From: Nostoc paludosum FACHB-159
GTDB lineage: Bacteria > Cyanobacteriota > Cyanobacteriia > Cyanobacteriales > Nostocaceae
Assembly (NCBI RefSeq): GCF_014698835.1
Contig: NZ_JACJTU010000004.1
Location: forward strand, 186,001-250,000
Direction: 5' to 3'
Length of the DNA: 64,000 nucleotides
Part shown: piece after piece, positions 38,212 through 46,894 of the stretch
Layout of the letters: the number at the start of each line of letters is the position of its first letter
Position numbering within the stretch: the stretch's first letter is position 1
Translations under genes and position numbers: made by a program
Notes under the pieces: model-generated
The model's database searches: none
What the model was told of the DNA's origin: nothing
The model's input: only the letters and a program-made list of their open reading frames with translations

Positions 38212-38247
38212 AAAAAGTAGGTAAGGTATGTACCCTAACTACTTTTT
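38212..38247 (-). terminator. Hairpin between MscS and ABC ATPase genes, probable terminator
   Basis: Imperfect inverted repeat with outer arms aaaaagtag and ctacttttt and further pairing inside. It lies 61 bases after the stop of the minus-strand mscS-like gene and ends in a T-run on that strand. Confidence 0.6.
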
Positions 38248-38307
38248 AATTCTTATTCAGATATTTAGCAAAGATTTGCAAATCAAACTTGACTTTTTAC
38301 TTTAGTG

Positions 38308-39162
38308 TCAAGTTATTTCTGATAGTGGTGGGATAACAGTATTAATTCCATTACCAGACGAACCGCTAATTGCATAACGGTATTCGGGAGCAGGATACCC
38401 CGCCTCGCCAAATGTTTCACGGATAGCTTTATTCGCGTCGAAGTAAACTTGCCAGTAGTGGTCATTATTGCAATAAGGACGTACTGCTAACACAGGCCCT
38501 GCAAAGTTGAAATCCAGAATTTCTACATCCGGTGCTGGATTTTGGAGAACATTCGGAATTTGGCTAATTTTGGCTTTCAACAGTGCGATCGCTTCATTAT
38601 GTTTGACATCATGATGCAGTTGAGCTACCAGATCGACCCGACGGTAAGGATTGGCAGAATAATTTTGGATATTATCAGCAAATATTTTGTTATTTGCCAC
38701 AATTGTCAAAACGTTATCGGGTGTATTGATATTAGTTGTAAACAGTCCCATTTCTGTGACAGTGCCTGTTACACCTGCTGCTGTGATGAAATCACCAACT
38801 TTAAAGGGTCGAAAAACGATTAAAAATGCGCCCGCTGCAAAGTTCGCCAGTAATCCACCCCAGGCTGCGCCAATTGCCACACCGGCCGCTGCTAGCAATG
38901 CGGCAAAAGAAGTTGTTTCAATGCCAAAAAAGCCAAGAATTGCCACAATTAGAACAATTCTCAGCGTCACCCCAATGATATTCAGAAGATAGTTAATTAG
39001 TGTCGGATCGACTTGTTGGCTTCGGAAAGCACGTCGTAGTAGCTTTAATCCAAAATCAATCAAGCGTTGAGCAATCAGCCACAGAGCGATCGCACCTAAA
39101 ATTTTCAGCCCAAACAGAGTTAAGAGTGAACTAGCAACCTCACCAATCTGCTTAAAATCCAT
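38308..39162 (-). CDS. Small-conductance mechanosensitive channel, MscS family
   Basis: A 284-residue protein with three N-terminal membrane helices. The third, pore-lining helix is glycine/alanine-rich (LLAAAGVAIGAAWGGLLANFAAG), as in MscS. It is followed by the beta domain start FRPFKVGDFITAAGVTGTVTEMGLFTT and the C-terminal alpha/beta vestibule. The channel opens under membrane tension to release solutes in osmotic down-shock. It is of minimal MscS length, without the added domains of many cyanobacterial MscS paralogues. Confidence 0.93.
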   Translation of the reverse strand: MDFKQIGEVASSLLTLFGLKILGAIALWLIAQRLIDFGLKLLRRAFRSQQVDPTLINYLLNIIGVTLRIVLIVAILGFFGIETTSFAALLAAAGVAIGAAWGGLLANFAAGAFLIVFRPFKVGDFITAAGVTGTVTEMGLFTTNINTPDNVLTIVANNKIFADNIQNYSANPYRRVDLVAQLHHDVKHNEAIALLKAKISQIPNVLQNPAPDVEILDFNFAGPVLAVRPYCNNDHYWQVYFDANKAIRETFGEAGYPAPEYRYAISGSSGNGINTVIPPLSEIT

Positions 39163-39458
39163 AATTTTTTTGTTTGTGAATTATTAAACACAATCAACAT
39201 ACAAGAAATTGAATCGAAACCACGTATCAATACTTTTTTTTTAATTTTTATTTGATTCTGCCTTGAAAATAGGGAGTAGGGAAAAGAAATTTTTATTACT
39301 TAAACACCAAGCTGACCAATTTGTAGCAATTCTCAAACTTGGAAAAATATAGCAGTTGCCAGGTAGATTAGGACATCAATCTAGGATAAAACCCAAACAC
39401 AAAAATATTTTCAAGCTTGTTGCCTATTGGCTATTGCCTCTTGCCTGCCATAAAACAA
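39163..39458. other. Intergenic region without recognised features
   Basis: About 300 AT-rich bases upstream of the mscS-like gene. Short strings of the ttgcctattggctattgcctc type near 39420 are of repeat character. No gene, RNA or convincing promoter was seen. Confidence 0.4.
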
Positions 39459-39488
39459 CAAAGGGCGAGAAATTTCACTCACCCTTTG
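39459..39488 (-). terminator. Intrinsic terminator of the small hypothetical gene
   Basis: Stem caaagggtgag / ctcgccctttg read on the minus strand (one mismatch), followed by ttgtttta. It begins eight bases after the stop codon of the gene at 39496-39885. Confidence 0.75.
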
Positions 39489-39495
39489 ATTCCAT

Positions 39496-39885
39496 TTATT
39501 CACTCATCACAGAAGTACAAGCTTGAGCTTCCTGCCAAAGTTTGTGCAAAAAGAACTCAGCGCGATCGCTCATTGTGGTGACAAACACACCCGCAGCATC
39601 CTCAGAACCATCTGATAGCCAAGAACCCCGCAAGGTGACTTCCACATATTCGGAATCGCAGACAGACAAAGCAATAATTTCTCTGTCATCTCTTTTCACC
39701 TCAGCCTTCAACACTTCCACTCCCCGTAAATCAACAGGAAGCAAAAAGGAAGCTGTACTGGGTTCAACGCTCAGAGTTTGCCCGACTCGCAGTGCCAAAA
39801 TCACTCGTTGCGCTACCCATTCTTCTAGCGACAGAGTGAGAAATTCTAAATAAAAGCTGCTTTCAGTGTAAGTTAATTTCAGCAT
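39496..39885 (-). CDS. Conserved-looking hypothetical protein, 129 residues
   Basis: I do not recognise this gene. The product is acidic and soluble, without signal peptide or membrane helix. It begins MLKLTYTESSFYLEFLTLSL and contains an aromatic/acidic N-terminus, a central beta-rich part (VEVLKAEVKRDDREIIALSV, EVTLRGSWLSD) and a helical end (AEFFLHKLWQEAQA). Codon use resembles the neighbours, and a terminator follows directly, so it should be a real single-gene unit. It could be a small stress or regulatory protein, but nothing in the sequence shows which. Confidence 0.7.
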   Translation of the reverse strand: MLKLTYTESSFYLEFLTLSLEEWVAQRVILALRVGQTLSVEPSTASFLLPVDLRGVEVLKAEVKRDDREIIALSVCDSEYVEVTLRGSWLSDGSEDAAGVFVTTMSDRAEFFLHKLWQEAQACTSVMSE

Positions 39886-39938
39886 TCCTTATGCTCTCCT
39901 GTTATTCCAGGTTTGCTTGCACATTTATCCAAAAGTCT

Positions 39939-40239
39939 TCAGCCTGTACATCGCGGTATCAGATAATCTAGGGTTAGATGTCTGCTGCTCCCACAATCTT
40001 GGTAAATGCGATCCCCTTTTGGTAACACTTTTCGCCAATTAGCTGCTGGAACTTTCCACATCCGCTCTCAACTGGAGTGAGTGAATTTGCCATTCACTTT
40101 CCGTGGTAAAACCCAGTGCTGTAGTTTGTTTTGTTACTAATAAAACAATCGCCCGCTTGATATTGATCCGACATAGTGGTAAATAATTCTGATAAAACAT
40201 CACCACGGATTGCTCTAACACTTGCCTTGCAGTCGTCAC
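39939..40239 (-). pseudogene. HNH endonuclease pseudogene
   Basis: A GTG at 40239 with AAGGAG upstream opens a frame encoding QNYLPLCRINIKRAIVLLVT, the N-terminus of a common cyanobacterial HNH endonuclease family. The frame stops at 40039. In another minus-strand frame (40034-39939) the core continues as RKVLPKGDRIYQDCGSSRHL followed by TLDYLIPRC. This matches the usual RREVLRRD..CQYCGSS..LTLDHVIPR of the family. The first zinc Cys and the catalytic His (LDH to LDY) are lost, a middle part is deleted and the C-terminus is missing. The gene is therefore decayed. The assignment rests on memory of the family pattern. Confidence 0.72.
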
Positions 40240-40249
40240 AGCTTCACTC

Positions 40250-40583
40250 CTTATAAAAAACCCCCGCTTCTTGTTTGCCTGAAGCGGGGGTTGGAAATTG
40301 ACCGAAAATTTTTCTGGTCTTATATCGGTACAGAATTCCTTCGCCTGTACCCCCCGCTTTCTTCATCTCGTTGTGGTTTTGCGATCGGCCCACTAATGCT
40401 CAGATATCTAAACTCATGATTACCCTCTGTGATTTGCCCATGATTTCGGCTACTACCGCCCATAAATAAATACTCCACTCCCACAGCAGCTGATTCCCAA
40501 TCGGCTCGGCAATTGGTAGCGCATAAGGAAGTAGAGATGGGGTAAATGGATTTCACAGAAAATTTCACCTATTGAACATTCCT
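40250..40583 (-). ncRNA. Candidate structured RNA or regulatory leader ahead of the HNH pseudogene
   Basis: On the minus strand a promoter-like pair (-35 TAGACA, -10 TAGTAT, 17-base spacer) precedes a 330-base stretch without a good gene. The stretch contains two further hairpins: ggtacag/ctgtacc near 40328-40353, and gacc..gaaaa/tttt..ggtc near 40300-40319. It ends in a perfect terminator just before the ribosome site of the HNH reading frame. This is the layout of an attenuated leader or a stand-alone small RNA. An 82-codon frame inside it looks non-coding. I match it to no known RNA family. Confidence 0.4.
40259..40292 (-). terminator. Strong intrinsic terminator
   Basis: Perfect 12-bp stem aacccccgcttc / gaagcgggggtt with a 10-base loop. 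Read on the minus strand it is followed by ttttttat. It lies just upstream of the AAGGAG site of the HNH pseudogene, so it ends the leader or small RNA upstream and not the gene itself. Confidence 0.9.
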
Positions 40584-40589
40584 TTAAAC

Positions 40590-40618
40590 ATACTACACTT
40601 GTATTACTATCCTGTCTA
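40590..40618 (-). promoter_or_regulatory. Candidate sigma-70-type promoter, minus strand
   Basis: TAGACA (40618-40613) and TAGTAT (40595-40590) are separated by 17 bases, close to the consensus TTGACA/TATAAT. It would drive the candidate RNA at 40583-40250. It overlaps the likely plus-strand promoter of the next gene (TTGAAC 40572-40577, TACACT 40594-40599). Confidence 0.45.
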
Positions 40619-40639
40619 TACCTTTAAGGAGAAAAAGTC

Positions 40640-40975
40640 ATGCATACAATCGCTCGCACCCCAACCACCGATATGGAAGTTACCAGCATCCGCCTAGAAC
40701 GTGAACTCAAAGATAAACTCAAAGAAATCGCTGGCAATCAGGGATATCAAGCTCTGATCCGAGATATTCTTTGGAACTATGTCCAGCAAAAATCAGGTGA
40801 GTGGAAGCCGCGATTTTCGCGATCCGATATTCGAGCTAGCATAGCGGCCACGGCTCAACAAGAGGAACGCTGTGTCCTCACAGGTCAACTCATCCAACCC
40901 CAACAGCCGATGTTGTTAGGACTGACGAGGAATGGCGATATGGTTCCTCTGAGTGTCGAAAGTTTGGCTGGATAG
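40640..40975 (+). CDS. Ribbon-helix-helix-like cyanobacterial protein
   Basis: A 111-residue protein with AAGGAG before the ATG. Residues about 12-50 (MEVTSIRLERELKDKLKEIA, YQALIRDILWNYVQQ) fit a ribbon-helix-helix DNA-binding fold: one strand with alternating residues, then two helices. The C-terminal half (CVLTGQLIQPQQPMLLGLTR, GDMVPLSVESLAG) is a conserved-looking unit of unknown role. RHH proteins bind DNA as dimers and are often autoregulators or antitoxins; no toxin gene is next to it. A strong hairpin follows the stop codon. Confidence 0.8.
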   Translation: MHTIARTPTTDMEVTSIRLERELKDKLKEIAGNQGYQALIRDILWNYVQQKSGEWKPRFSRSDIRASIAATAQQEERCVLTGQLIQPQQPMLLGLTRNGDMVPLSVESLAG

Positions 40976-40989
40976 ACTTATATCCAGGC

Positions 40990-41033
40990 GAATGCAGCTC
41001 GGTTATTTTGATTAAAATAATCGGGCTGCATTC
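40990..41033 (+). terminator. Long hairpin after the RHH-like gene, probable terminator
   Basis: Two 20-base arms (gaatgcagctcggttatttt and its partner) pair completely if two G-U pairs are allowed, with a 4-base loop. It starts 14 bases after the stop codon. The following sequence is only weakly T-rich, so a barrier or RNA-stabilising role is also possible. Confidence 0.7.
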
Positions 41034-41853
41034 AAAATTTAGCTCTATTTTCTCCGGTGATTCAATACATTGTTAAAACTTATAGTTTATTTATTTATGT
41101 TTATTTATAGTTATAATTGTGAAGTTGGTAATGGATAACCGCCAATGGTTAATAATTTCTTCCCAATTACCAAAACCAAAGGCTACACTGCCTGATATAC
41201 ACCGAGAGTTTACTGAAAACCTTGGGCCGCTCTGAAAAAAACGAAGTCTAGCGATCGCCCCTACATGTTGTCAAAAGTTATTATTAAATCTCTCATCTTC
41301 TAGAAAGCACTTTGCGTCTAGATTCAACTTTGCGCTATTTAGTATGAGAGCTTTAGGATCGTTTATATGTCTACTTTTTAAAGCTTTAGCTTGTCTTTGT
41401 CTATCTTTTTGACACTAATACAGAGTCAAGGATAGCTTGTAAATATACTAAAAATTGAATAAATTCTACAAAAAACTTAAATTTTATTAAGTAATCTTAC
41501 GGGTAAAACTACCTGTGGTCAGGGTTTGATTCCAGAGAAATTACGGTTTATGTATACTTACAGACAAGATATTCTAAGTCAAAGTTTGTTAAACATATCA
41601 ATATAAAGAAAGCAAAAATAATCTGGCTAAGGGATTTTAGCATATCTTAACTATCTAAGTATCCATGTAGCAATTTGCTTAATATATTTGGAAACTTGGC
41701 CATCTGACATAGAAAAGGGCTATAACAGGTGAGAGAAAGTATTCATAAAAAATTTGTCAATTATCAGGGTGGAGCAACACAACTAACGGTGAACAATATG
41801 CCAAAAGGTTGGGTGCAAAAACAGCGGATTTATTATCCAAGGGCGTGCCAAGA
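41034..41853. other. Gene-free region before the GAF histidine kinase
   Basis: About 820 AT-rich bases. A HIP1-containing string near 41250 and T-rich runs near 41380-41500 are seen. No gene, RNA or repeat array was recognised. An ATG at 41798 is out of frame with the kinase, and the true kinase start may lie in this region (in-frame TTG at 41809). Confidence 0.4.
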
Positions 41854-43872
41854 ATGAAAAAGCCTTTATCGTCGCCGCCACATTACTTGAATGATGTCGA
41901 TCGACTACAACCTTACCAAGTCAAGCTGATGCAGCATCAGGAAGAACCAGCCCGCCAGTTGGTACATAAAATCAACCAAATCATTGCTAATAGCTCGGCA
42001 ACGGCATTGATGCTGCAAGATATTGCCCGATTGCTAGGAGTGACTTTTCAAGTAGATTGCTGCTGCTTGGTTTCAGTAACAGGTGAGATATCAGACGAAC
42101 CAACTGCTACTAATTGGTGTGCTGATGATTATTTAGGGTTACCACACCCAGAAGAGATATTTTCGATGGAACAGTTGCTGATGCACTCCCCCGTGCTGCA
42201 ATGTGCTGCTGAACCATTGACTATTGAAGATATTTCTATCATTCAGAACAGTCTGGTAGTTGGATGTCAATATCTGCCACTGCCGATAAAAGCAGTTTTG
42301 GCAATTCCTACCCGATTTGGTGGCAATAACAATGGTGTTATTTGTCTGATTAAATTCCAACCATATGATTGGAGCGAATCAGAAAAACAACTGCTCAAAG
42401 AAGTAGAGTCATCTTGCGCGATCGCTTTTTCTAGAGCCGCACAAGCCCAGCTAATTGCTAGTCAACAACAGGATTTGCAAAAAAGCAACCAACATCAAAA
42501 CTTGATCAAGCAATTAACTATATTAAGTCGCAGTAACTTGGAACTTAATCAAATGTTCCAAGTAGTTATTGCCTCTACAGCTGAATCTCTACAGGCAGAT
42601 CGCGGTTTGCTGATCCTATTGAAATATACAGATCCACTATTTAGGACTCAAGCTAAGAAACAAATTCCCAAAGCCAAAGCTACGGTAGTTGGTGAATGGG
42701 CAAAGGCAACACAAAATTCCCGCACCAGCAAACCAGAAATCTTAAATCAGTCTTTTTCGCTTTCCGAGTGTGGTTTATGCCAGCGTGCCTTCATAGATTC
42801 TGGAAAACCAGTAATTTTCGATGATTATACCGCCCAAAATGAGATCTCCTGTGGTGTTCCATTATTTGCGCTAGAAGAATTGCCTGCGGTACTGTTAATG
42901 CCATTAGAAAGTCAAGGTAAAATCTTAGGATTTTTGGTATTACAGCAATCTTTTACTCGCAGTTGGCAGCCAGCAGAATTAAATCTTGTGGAAATGGTTT
43001 GCGCTCAAGTGAGTAACGCCATCATCCAGTCACAAACTTTGCGTCAAGTGCAAACTTTGGTGGATGAGCGAACAGCAAAACTACAGAGCAGTCTGGAACT
43101 TCAAGCAAAGTTGCATGAAAGAACCCGGCAATATGTTGAGCAATTGCGGCAGCTTAACGAACTCAAAGATGAATTTTTGAGTAATATGAGCGATCGCCTA
43201 CGCTACCCCCTGACAAACATGCTGTTGTCAATCCGCAACTTACGTTTCCCAGGAATAACACCAGAGCGTCAAGTGAGATATCTGGATATCCTAGAGCAGG
43301 AATGTACAAAAGAAATTAACTTAATTAATGACTTGTTGACACTCCAGAAGTTAGAGTCGCCTCACGAAGCTCCGCAATTAGAAACTATAGATTTAAATAG
43401 CAGAATTGAGCATATAGCGGCATCTTTTGAGAAAAAACTTGCTGAGAAGGGATTAAACATTTCCTTAGAGTTACCCCAAGAGTCGCTAAGGCTGCAAACC
43501 GAACTAGAAAGTTTTGACCGCATTCTCCAAGAATTGCTCACCAATGCATGTAAATACTCAGAGCATGATACTATAGTTCACCTACACGCCTTTCATCAAG
43601 TCGATGAACAAATAGATCGAGTTATCATGAAGGTGAAGAACATCGGACGTGCCATCTCTGAAGAAGAAGCGACATACATCTTTGACAAGTTCCGTCGCGG
43701 AAAAGGACGTTGGACTCCAGGAACCGGCTTGGGACTTGCTTTAGTCAAGTCTTTAGTGCAGCATCTCAATGGGGCGATCGCAGTTGAAAGTCTACCAATA
43801 CCAGATTCTCAACAGAGCGAAATTTGCTTCACCCTGACTCTGCCGCAATTTTCTGACGAAAGCAAACCATAA
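41854..43872 (+). CDS. GAF-domain histidine kinase homologue with phosphoacceptor His replaced by Asp
   Basis: About 672 residues from the ATG at 41854; a TTG at 41809 and a GTG at 41845 are alternatives. Two GAF-like sensor regions are visible: VTFQVDCCCLVS...VVGCQYLPLPIKAVLAIP, and ESLQADRGLLILLKY...PAVLLMPLESQGKILGFLVLQ. A coiled-coil linker leads to the dimerisation helix ELKDEFLSNMSDRLRYPLTN. Here the normal SHELR of the H-box reads SDRLR, so the phosphoacceptor is Asp. The ATPase domain is recognisable (ILQELLTNACKYS, GTGLGLALVKSLVQHL) but G1 is altered (VKNIGRAI). It probably acts as a non-phosphorylating partner. Eight bases separate it from the SRPBCC gene. Confidence 0.85.
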   Translation: MKKPLSSPPHYLNDVDRLQPYQVKLMQHQEEPARQLVHKINQIIANSSATALMLQDIARLLGVTFQVDCCCLVSVTGEISDEPTATNWCADDYLGLPHPEEIFSMEQLLMHSPVLQCAAEPLTIEDISIIQNSLVVGCQYLPLPIKAVLAIPTRFGGNNNGVICLIKFQPYDWSESEKQLLKEVESSCAIAFSRAAQAQLIASQQQDLQKSNQHQNLIKQLTILSRSNLELNQMFQVVIASTAESLQADRGLLILLKYTDPLFRTQAKKQIPKAKATVVGEWAKATQNSRTSKPEILNQSFSLSECGLCQRAFIDSGKPVIFDDYTAQNEISCGVPLFALEELPAVLLMPLESQGKILGFLVLQQSFTRSWQPAELNLVEMVCAQVSNAIIQSQTLRQVQTLVDERTAKLQSSLELQAKLHERTRQYVEQLRQLNELKDEFLSNMSDRLRYPLTNMLLSIRNLRFPGITPERQVRYLDILEQECTKEINLINDLLTLQKLESPHEAPQLETIDLNSRIEHIAASFEKKLAEKGLNISLELPQESLRLQTELESFDRILQELLTNACKYSEHDTIVHLHAFHQVDEQIDRVIMKVKNIGRAISEEEATYIFDKFRRGKGRWTPGTGLGLALVKSLVQHLNGAIAVESLPIPDSQQSEICFTLTLPQFSDESKP

Positions 43873-43880
43873 TTCGGAAA

Positions 43881-44483
43881 GTGACTCAAGAATACAACAC
43901 AACAGAGAACCTCGATTTTCAGTCTTCCACTGATGACACTAACTTAGAAGCTGATTTGTCTGCTGATGCACTTGCTTTATTGGCTAAAGTTGAAGTTCAA
44001 ATTGAGAAACTAGCACAGCGGCAACGGCAAATCAGTGCTAAAGTTCAAATTCCCCAACCAGTGGAACAAATTTGGAAGGTTCTGACTGATTATGAAGCCT
44101 TGGCTGACTTCATTCCCAACCTTGCCAAAAGCCGTCTTATCGAGCATCCTGACGGCGGTATTCGACTCGAACAGGTAGGCTCCCAGCGCTTTTTAAATTT
44201 CAACTTTTGTGCGCGGGTAGTTCTAGATCTGGAAGAATACTTCCCTAAAGAAATCAATTTCCGTATGGTAGAAGGAGATTTTAAAGGCTTCTCTGGTAGC
44301 TGGAGCTTAGAGCCTTATTCCCTTGACGAGTATATAGGAACCAATCTCTGCTACACAATTCAAGTTTGGCCTAAGCTCACTATGCCAGTGTCAATTATTG
44401 AAAACCGCCTGAGTAAAGATCTGCGATTAAATCTTATGGCTATTTACCAACGTGTAGAAGAACTAGCCAGTCGAAAAAGCTGA
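43881..44483 (+). CDS. SRPBCC (cyclase/dehydrase-like) protein
   Basis: A 200-residue soluble protein that starts with GTG at 43881. After a 55-residue acidic lead and a short coiled coil (LAKVEVQIEKLAQRQRQI), residues about 55-195 form a START/Polyketide_cyc fold: VQIPQPVEQIWKVLTDYEAL, ADFIPNLAKSRLIEHPDGGI, then SGSWSLEPY and a C-terminal long helix. This fold holds a hydrophobic ligand. Related proteins in cyanobacteria and plastids have proposed roles with lipids or pigments. It follows the degenerate kinase by eight bases and ends in a clear terminator. Confidence 0.85.
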   Translation: MTQEYNTTENLDFQSSTDDTNLEADLSADALALLAKVEVQIEKLAQRQRQISAKVQIPQPVEQIWKVLTDYEALADFIPNLAKSRLIEHPDGGIRLEQVGSQRFLNFNFCARVVLDLEEYFPKEINFRMVEGDFKGFSGSWSLEPYSLDEYIGTNLCYTIQVWPKLTMPVSIIENRLSKDLRLNLMAIYQRVEELASRKS

Positions 44484-44495
44484 ACTCCAGTAGTC

Positions 44496-44525
44496 TATCA
44501 TTCAGATTTAGTTCTGAGTGATAGT
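44496..44525 (+). terminator. Intrinsic terminator of the kinase-SRPBCC unit
   Basis: Arms ctatcattcaga and tctgagtgatag (12 bp, one G-U pair) around a 6-base loop, followed by ttttta. It starts 13 bases after the SRPBCC stop codon. Confidence 0.85.
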
Positions 44526-44574
44526 TTTTACCACTTACTTATCTCCAAGAAGATGTTATCTTTTGGCTTTTTAA

Positions 44575-44647
44575 TACCCCCAGGGGAATTCGAATCCCCG
44601 TTACCTCCGTGAAAGGGAGGTGTCCTAGGCCTCTAGACGATGGGGGC
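44575..44647 (-). tRNA. trnE: tRNA-Glu (anticodon TTC)
   Basis: A 73-base tRNA read on the minus strand. The acceptor pairs gccccca with tgggggt (first pair G-U, as in plastid tRNA-Glu). The D arm is tcgtctagaggcctagga. The anticodon loop is ctttcac with TTC, and the T arm contains ggattcgaattcc. CCA is not encoded. In cyanobacteria this tRNA serves both translation and, as glutamyl-tRNA, chlorophyll and haem synthesis. Confidence 0.97.
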
Positions 44648-44974
44648 ATCGGACTCAGACCTTTTATAAATTAACGAATTTTCTCAAGGATGTCAATAGT
44701 TTTTGCCAAAAAAAGTTGGTGGCGGCTAAACTGGGTGGAGGCGAAAGTTTCAAAAGGATACACAGATATGGATACACAAAAAAAAGTCCACAGAGGCTTG
44801 TCCGGTTTTGGGCAGAGTGGCTCAATGTCCAGGGCTGCCAATTTTAGTGGATGCCTAAATAGAAAAAACGCAAAATTCGCCAAAGGAGAAAGGGTATGAT
44901 GTTGTACCCTGTAGAGTTAATACCTACAGTTTTTTTACAAAAGATTTTGAAATAAATGGCTCAAAATCTACAAC
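44648..44974. other. Intergenic region between tRNA-Glu and the antiporter gene
   Basis: About 330 bases that should hold the tRNA promoter (minus) and the antiporter promoter (plus). Small open frames on both strands here have no convincing start or composition. Nothing further was recognised. Confidence 0.4.
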
Positions 44975-46894
44975 ATGGAAGCATCTTTTGAAATCACTCT
45001 CCAGATGGCGATCGCTGTACTAGCGGGTATTAGCGCCCAAGTCTTGGCTGCATACCTACGAGTACCCAGCATTGTCTTGTTATTGCTATTGGGCATCTTG
45101 TTTGGCTCTGATGGTTTAGGGCTGTTGCACCCCCATCTGTTAGGCACTGGGCTAGAAGTTATTGTCGCCCTAGCAACGGCAATCATTTTGTTTGAAGGTG
45201 GGCTGAATTTAGATCTGCGAGAGTTAGGCAGAGTTTCAGTGAGCCTACAATTGCTCGTCACTCTCGGAACCCTAATCACACTGCTTGGTGGGAGTATGGC
45301 TGCTCACTGGCTGGGTGAATTTCCTTGGAACATAGCTTTTCTCTATGCTTCCATAGTCGTGGTTACAGGCCCGACTGTCGTTGGCCCTCTGCTCAAACAA
45401 ATTAATGTAGATCGGCAGGTGGCGACACTTTTAGAAGGCGAAGGAGTTCTAATCGACCCTGTAGGGGCGATCCTGGCTTTCGTTGTCCTCGATACGATTT
45501 TGAACGGCGATGCTCAGCCAATCAATGCGATCGTTGGTCTACTGATGCGGTTGGGCGTTGGTGCGGCAATTGGCGGCGCTGGCGGTTATCTGATGAGTTT
45601 AATTTTCAAACGCGCCAGTTTTCTGTCATTCGAGCTAAAAAACTTAGTGGTGCTGGCGATACTTTGGAGCCTGTTTACCTTATCGCAAATGATCCGCAGT
45701 GAATCGGGAGTAATGACGACAGTAGTCGCCGGAGCGGTGTTTGCTAACTCCTCAGTTCCAGAAGAACGTCTGTTAAGAAGCTTTAAGGGTCAGCTAACAA
45801 TTCTCAGCGTTTCCGTACTGTTCATCCTATTAGCAGCTGACCTATCCATCGCCAGTGTATTTGCTTTGGGCTGGGGTAGTTTACTCACTGTTTTGGTACT
45901 AATGTTCGTTGTTCGCCCAATTAATATTCTGTTCTGTACCTGGAACAGTGACCTAAATTGGCGGCATAAATTGTTTTTGAGTTGGGTTGCTCCGAGAGGA
46001 ATTGTTTCGGCTTCTGTTGCTTCTCTATTTGCGATTTTGCTAACACAACGGGGTATTAATGGCGGTGACTCCATTAAAGCTCTAGTCTTCTTGACAATTA
46101 TCATGACTGTCGTCTGCCAAGGGTTAACAGCTGGCTGGGTTGCCAGGTTCCTACAAATTACCTCGAAAGATGCAACTGGGGCAGTAATTGTGGGTTGTAA
46201 TCCCTTGAGTCTTTTAATTGCCCGGTTCTTTCAAGAACGGGGAGAAAACGTGGTAATGATTGATACTGACCCCCAATGTCTTCTGCAAGCTGAGTCCCAA
46301 AATCTCCGGGTGATTGCTAGTAGTGCCTTGGATGCGGCTGTTTTGGAAGAAGCTGGACTTGCGTCTATGGGTACTTTTTTGGCAATGACCAGTAATGGTG
46401 AGGTGAATTTTGTTTTGGCTCAACGAGCAGCTGAGGAGTTTAATCCGCCGCGTGTGTTAGCAGTTTTTCCCCGTGACCCCCAAGCAAGTAGCTCAGCCAA
46501 TCATAAAGTTAATCAAGCTTTTATCCCAGATTTAGCCATTAAGACTTGGAACGAATATCTCAATGATGGACGAGTCAAGTTAGGGACAACTACGCTCAAT
46601 GAGTCGGAATTTTCCACTCAACACGATCGCATTCAAGAGAAAATTAGGACTGGGGTATTAATACCGCTATTGGTAGAACGAGAAGAACGCTTACAGGTAA
46701 TGCCTGCTAACCAAGAGTGGGAAGTTGGCGATCGCATTATCTACCTCTTGCATGACCCCAGACCTAGCCTTTTAAAACGTTTATCCGGTGCCACCCAATC
46801 CACTCCCCTATCTCTAGAAAAGTTACCAGAAGTCGAAGACCTACCCCTAGCGCAGTTATCTCAGCTTTCAACTACTGAGAGTGCTGGGAGATGA
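44975..46894 (+). CDS. CPA1-type Na+(K+)/H+ antiporter with TrkA-like regulatory domain
   Basis: A 639-residue protein. Residues about 5-395 form twelve or so membrane helices of the cation:proton antiporter family, with GLNLDLRELGRVSVSLQLLV, ASIVVVTGPTVVGPLLKQI (the conserved T-G-P region), EGEGVLIDPVGAILAFVVLD with the transport Asp, and WVAPRGIVSASVASL. The C-terminal 240 residues are cytoplasmic and include a TrkA-N-like nucleotide-binding domain (AVIVGCNPLSLLIARFFQER, VVMIDTDPQ). This layout couples ion exchange to cell state. The last residues (TTESAGR) run into tandem repeats. Confidence 0.92.
   Translation: MEASFEITLQMAIAVLAGISAQVLAAYLRVPSIVLLLLLGILFGSDGLGLLHPHLLGTGLEVIVALATAIILFEGGLNLDLRELGRVSVSLQLLVTLGTLITLLGGSMAAHWLGEFPWNIAFLYASIVVVTGPTVVGPLLKQINVDRQVATLLEGEGVLIDPVGAILAFVVLDTILNGDAQPINAIVGLLMRLGVGAAIGGAGGYLMSLIFKRASFLSFELKNLVVLAILWSLFTLSQMIRSESGVMTTVVAGAVFANSSVPEERLLRSFKGQLTILSVSVLFILLAADLSIASVFALGWGSLLTVLVLMFVVRPINILFCTWNSDLNWRHKLFLSWVAPRGIVSASVASLFAILLTQRGINGGDSIKALVFLTIIMTVVCQGLTAGWVARFLQITSKDATGAVIVGCNPLSLLIARFFQERGENVVMIDTDPQCLLQAESQNLRVIASSALDAAVLEEAGLASMGTFLAMTSNGEVNFVLAQRAAEEFNPPRVLAVFPRDPQASSSANHKVNQAFIPDLAIKTWNEYLNDGRVKLGTTTLNESEFSTQHDRIQEKIRTGVLIPLLVEREERLQVMPANQEWEVGDRIIYLLHDPRPSLLKRLSGATQSTPLSLEKLPEVEDLPLAQLSQLSTTESAGR

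Noticed and set aside
40320..40568. Minus-strand frame of 82 codons
   Set aside because: No convincing start or domain; the region looks like structured RNA ending in a terminator.
40505..40575. tRNA-like string (aattggtagcgca) on the plus strand
   Set aside because: It resembles a D arm, but no acceptor, anticodon or T arm can be formed.
44690..44899. Small frames on both strands near tRNA-Glu
   Set aside because: No start signals and no recognisable pattern.
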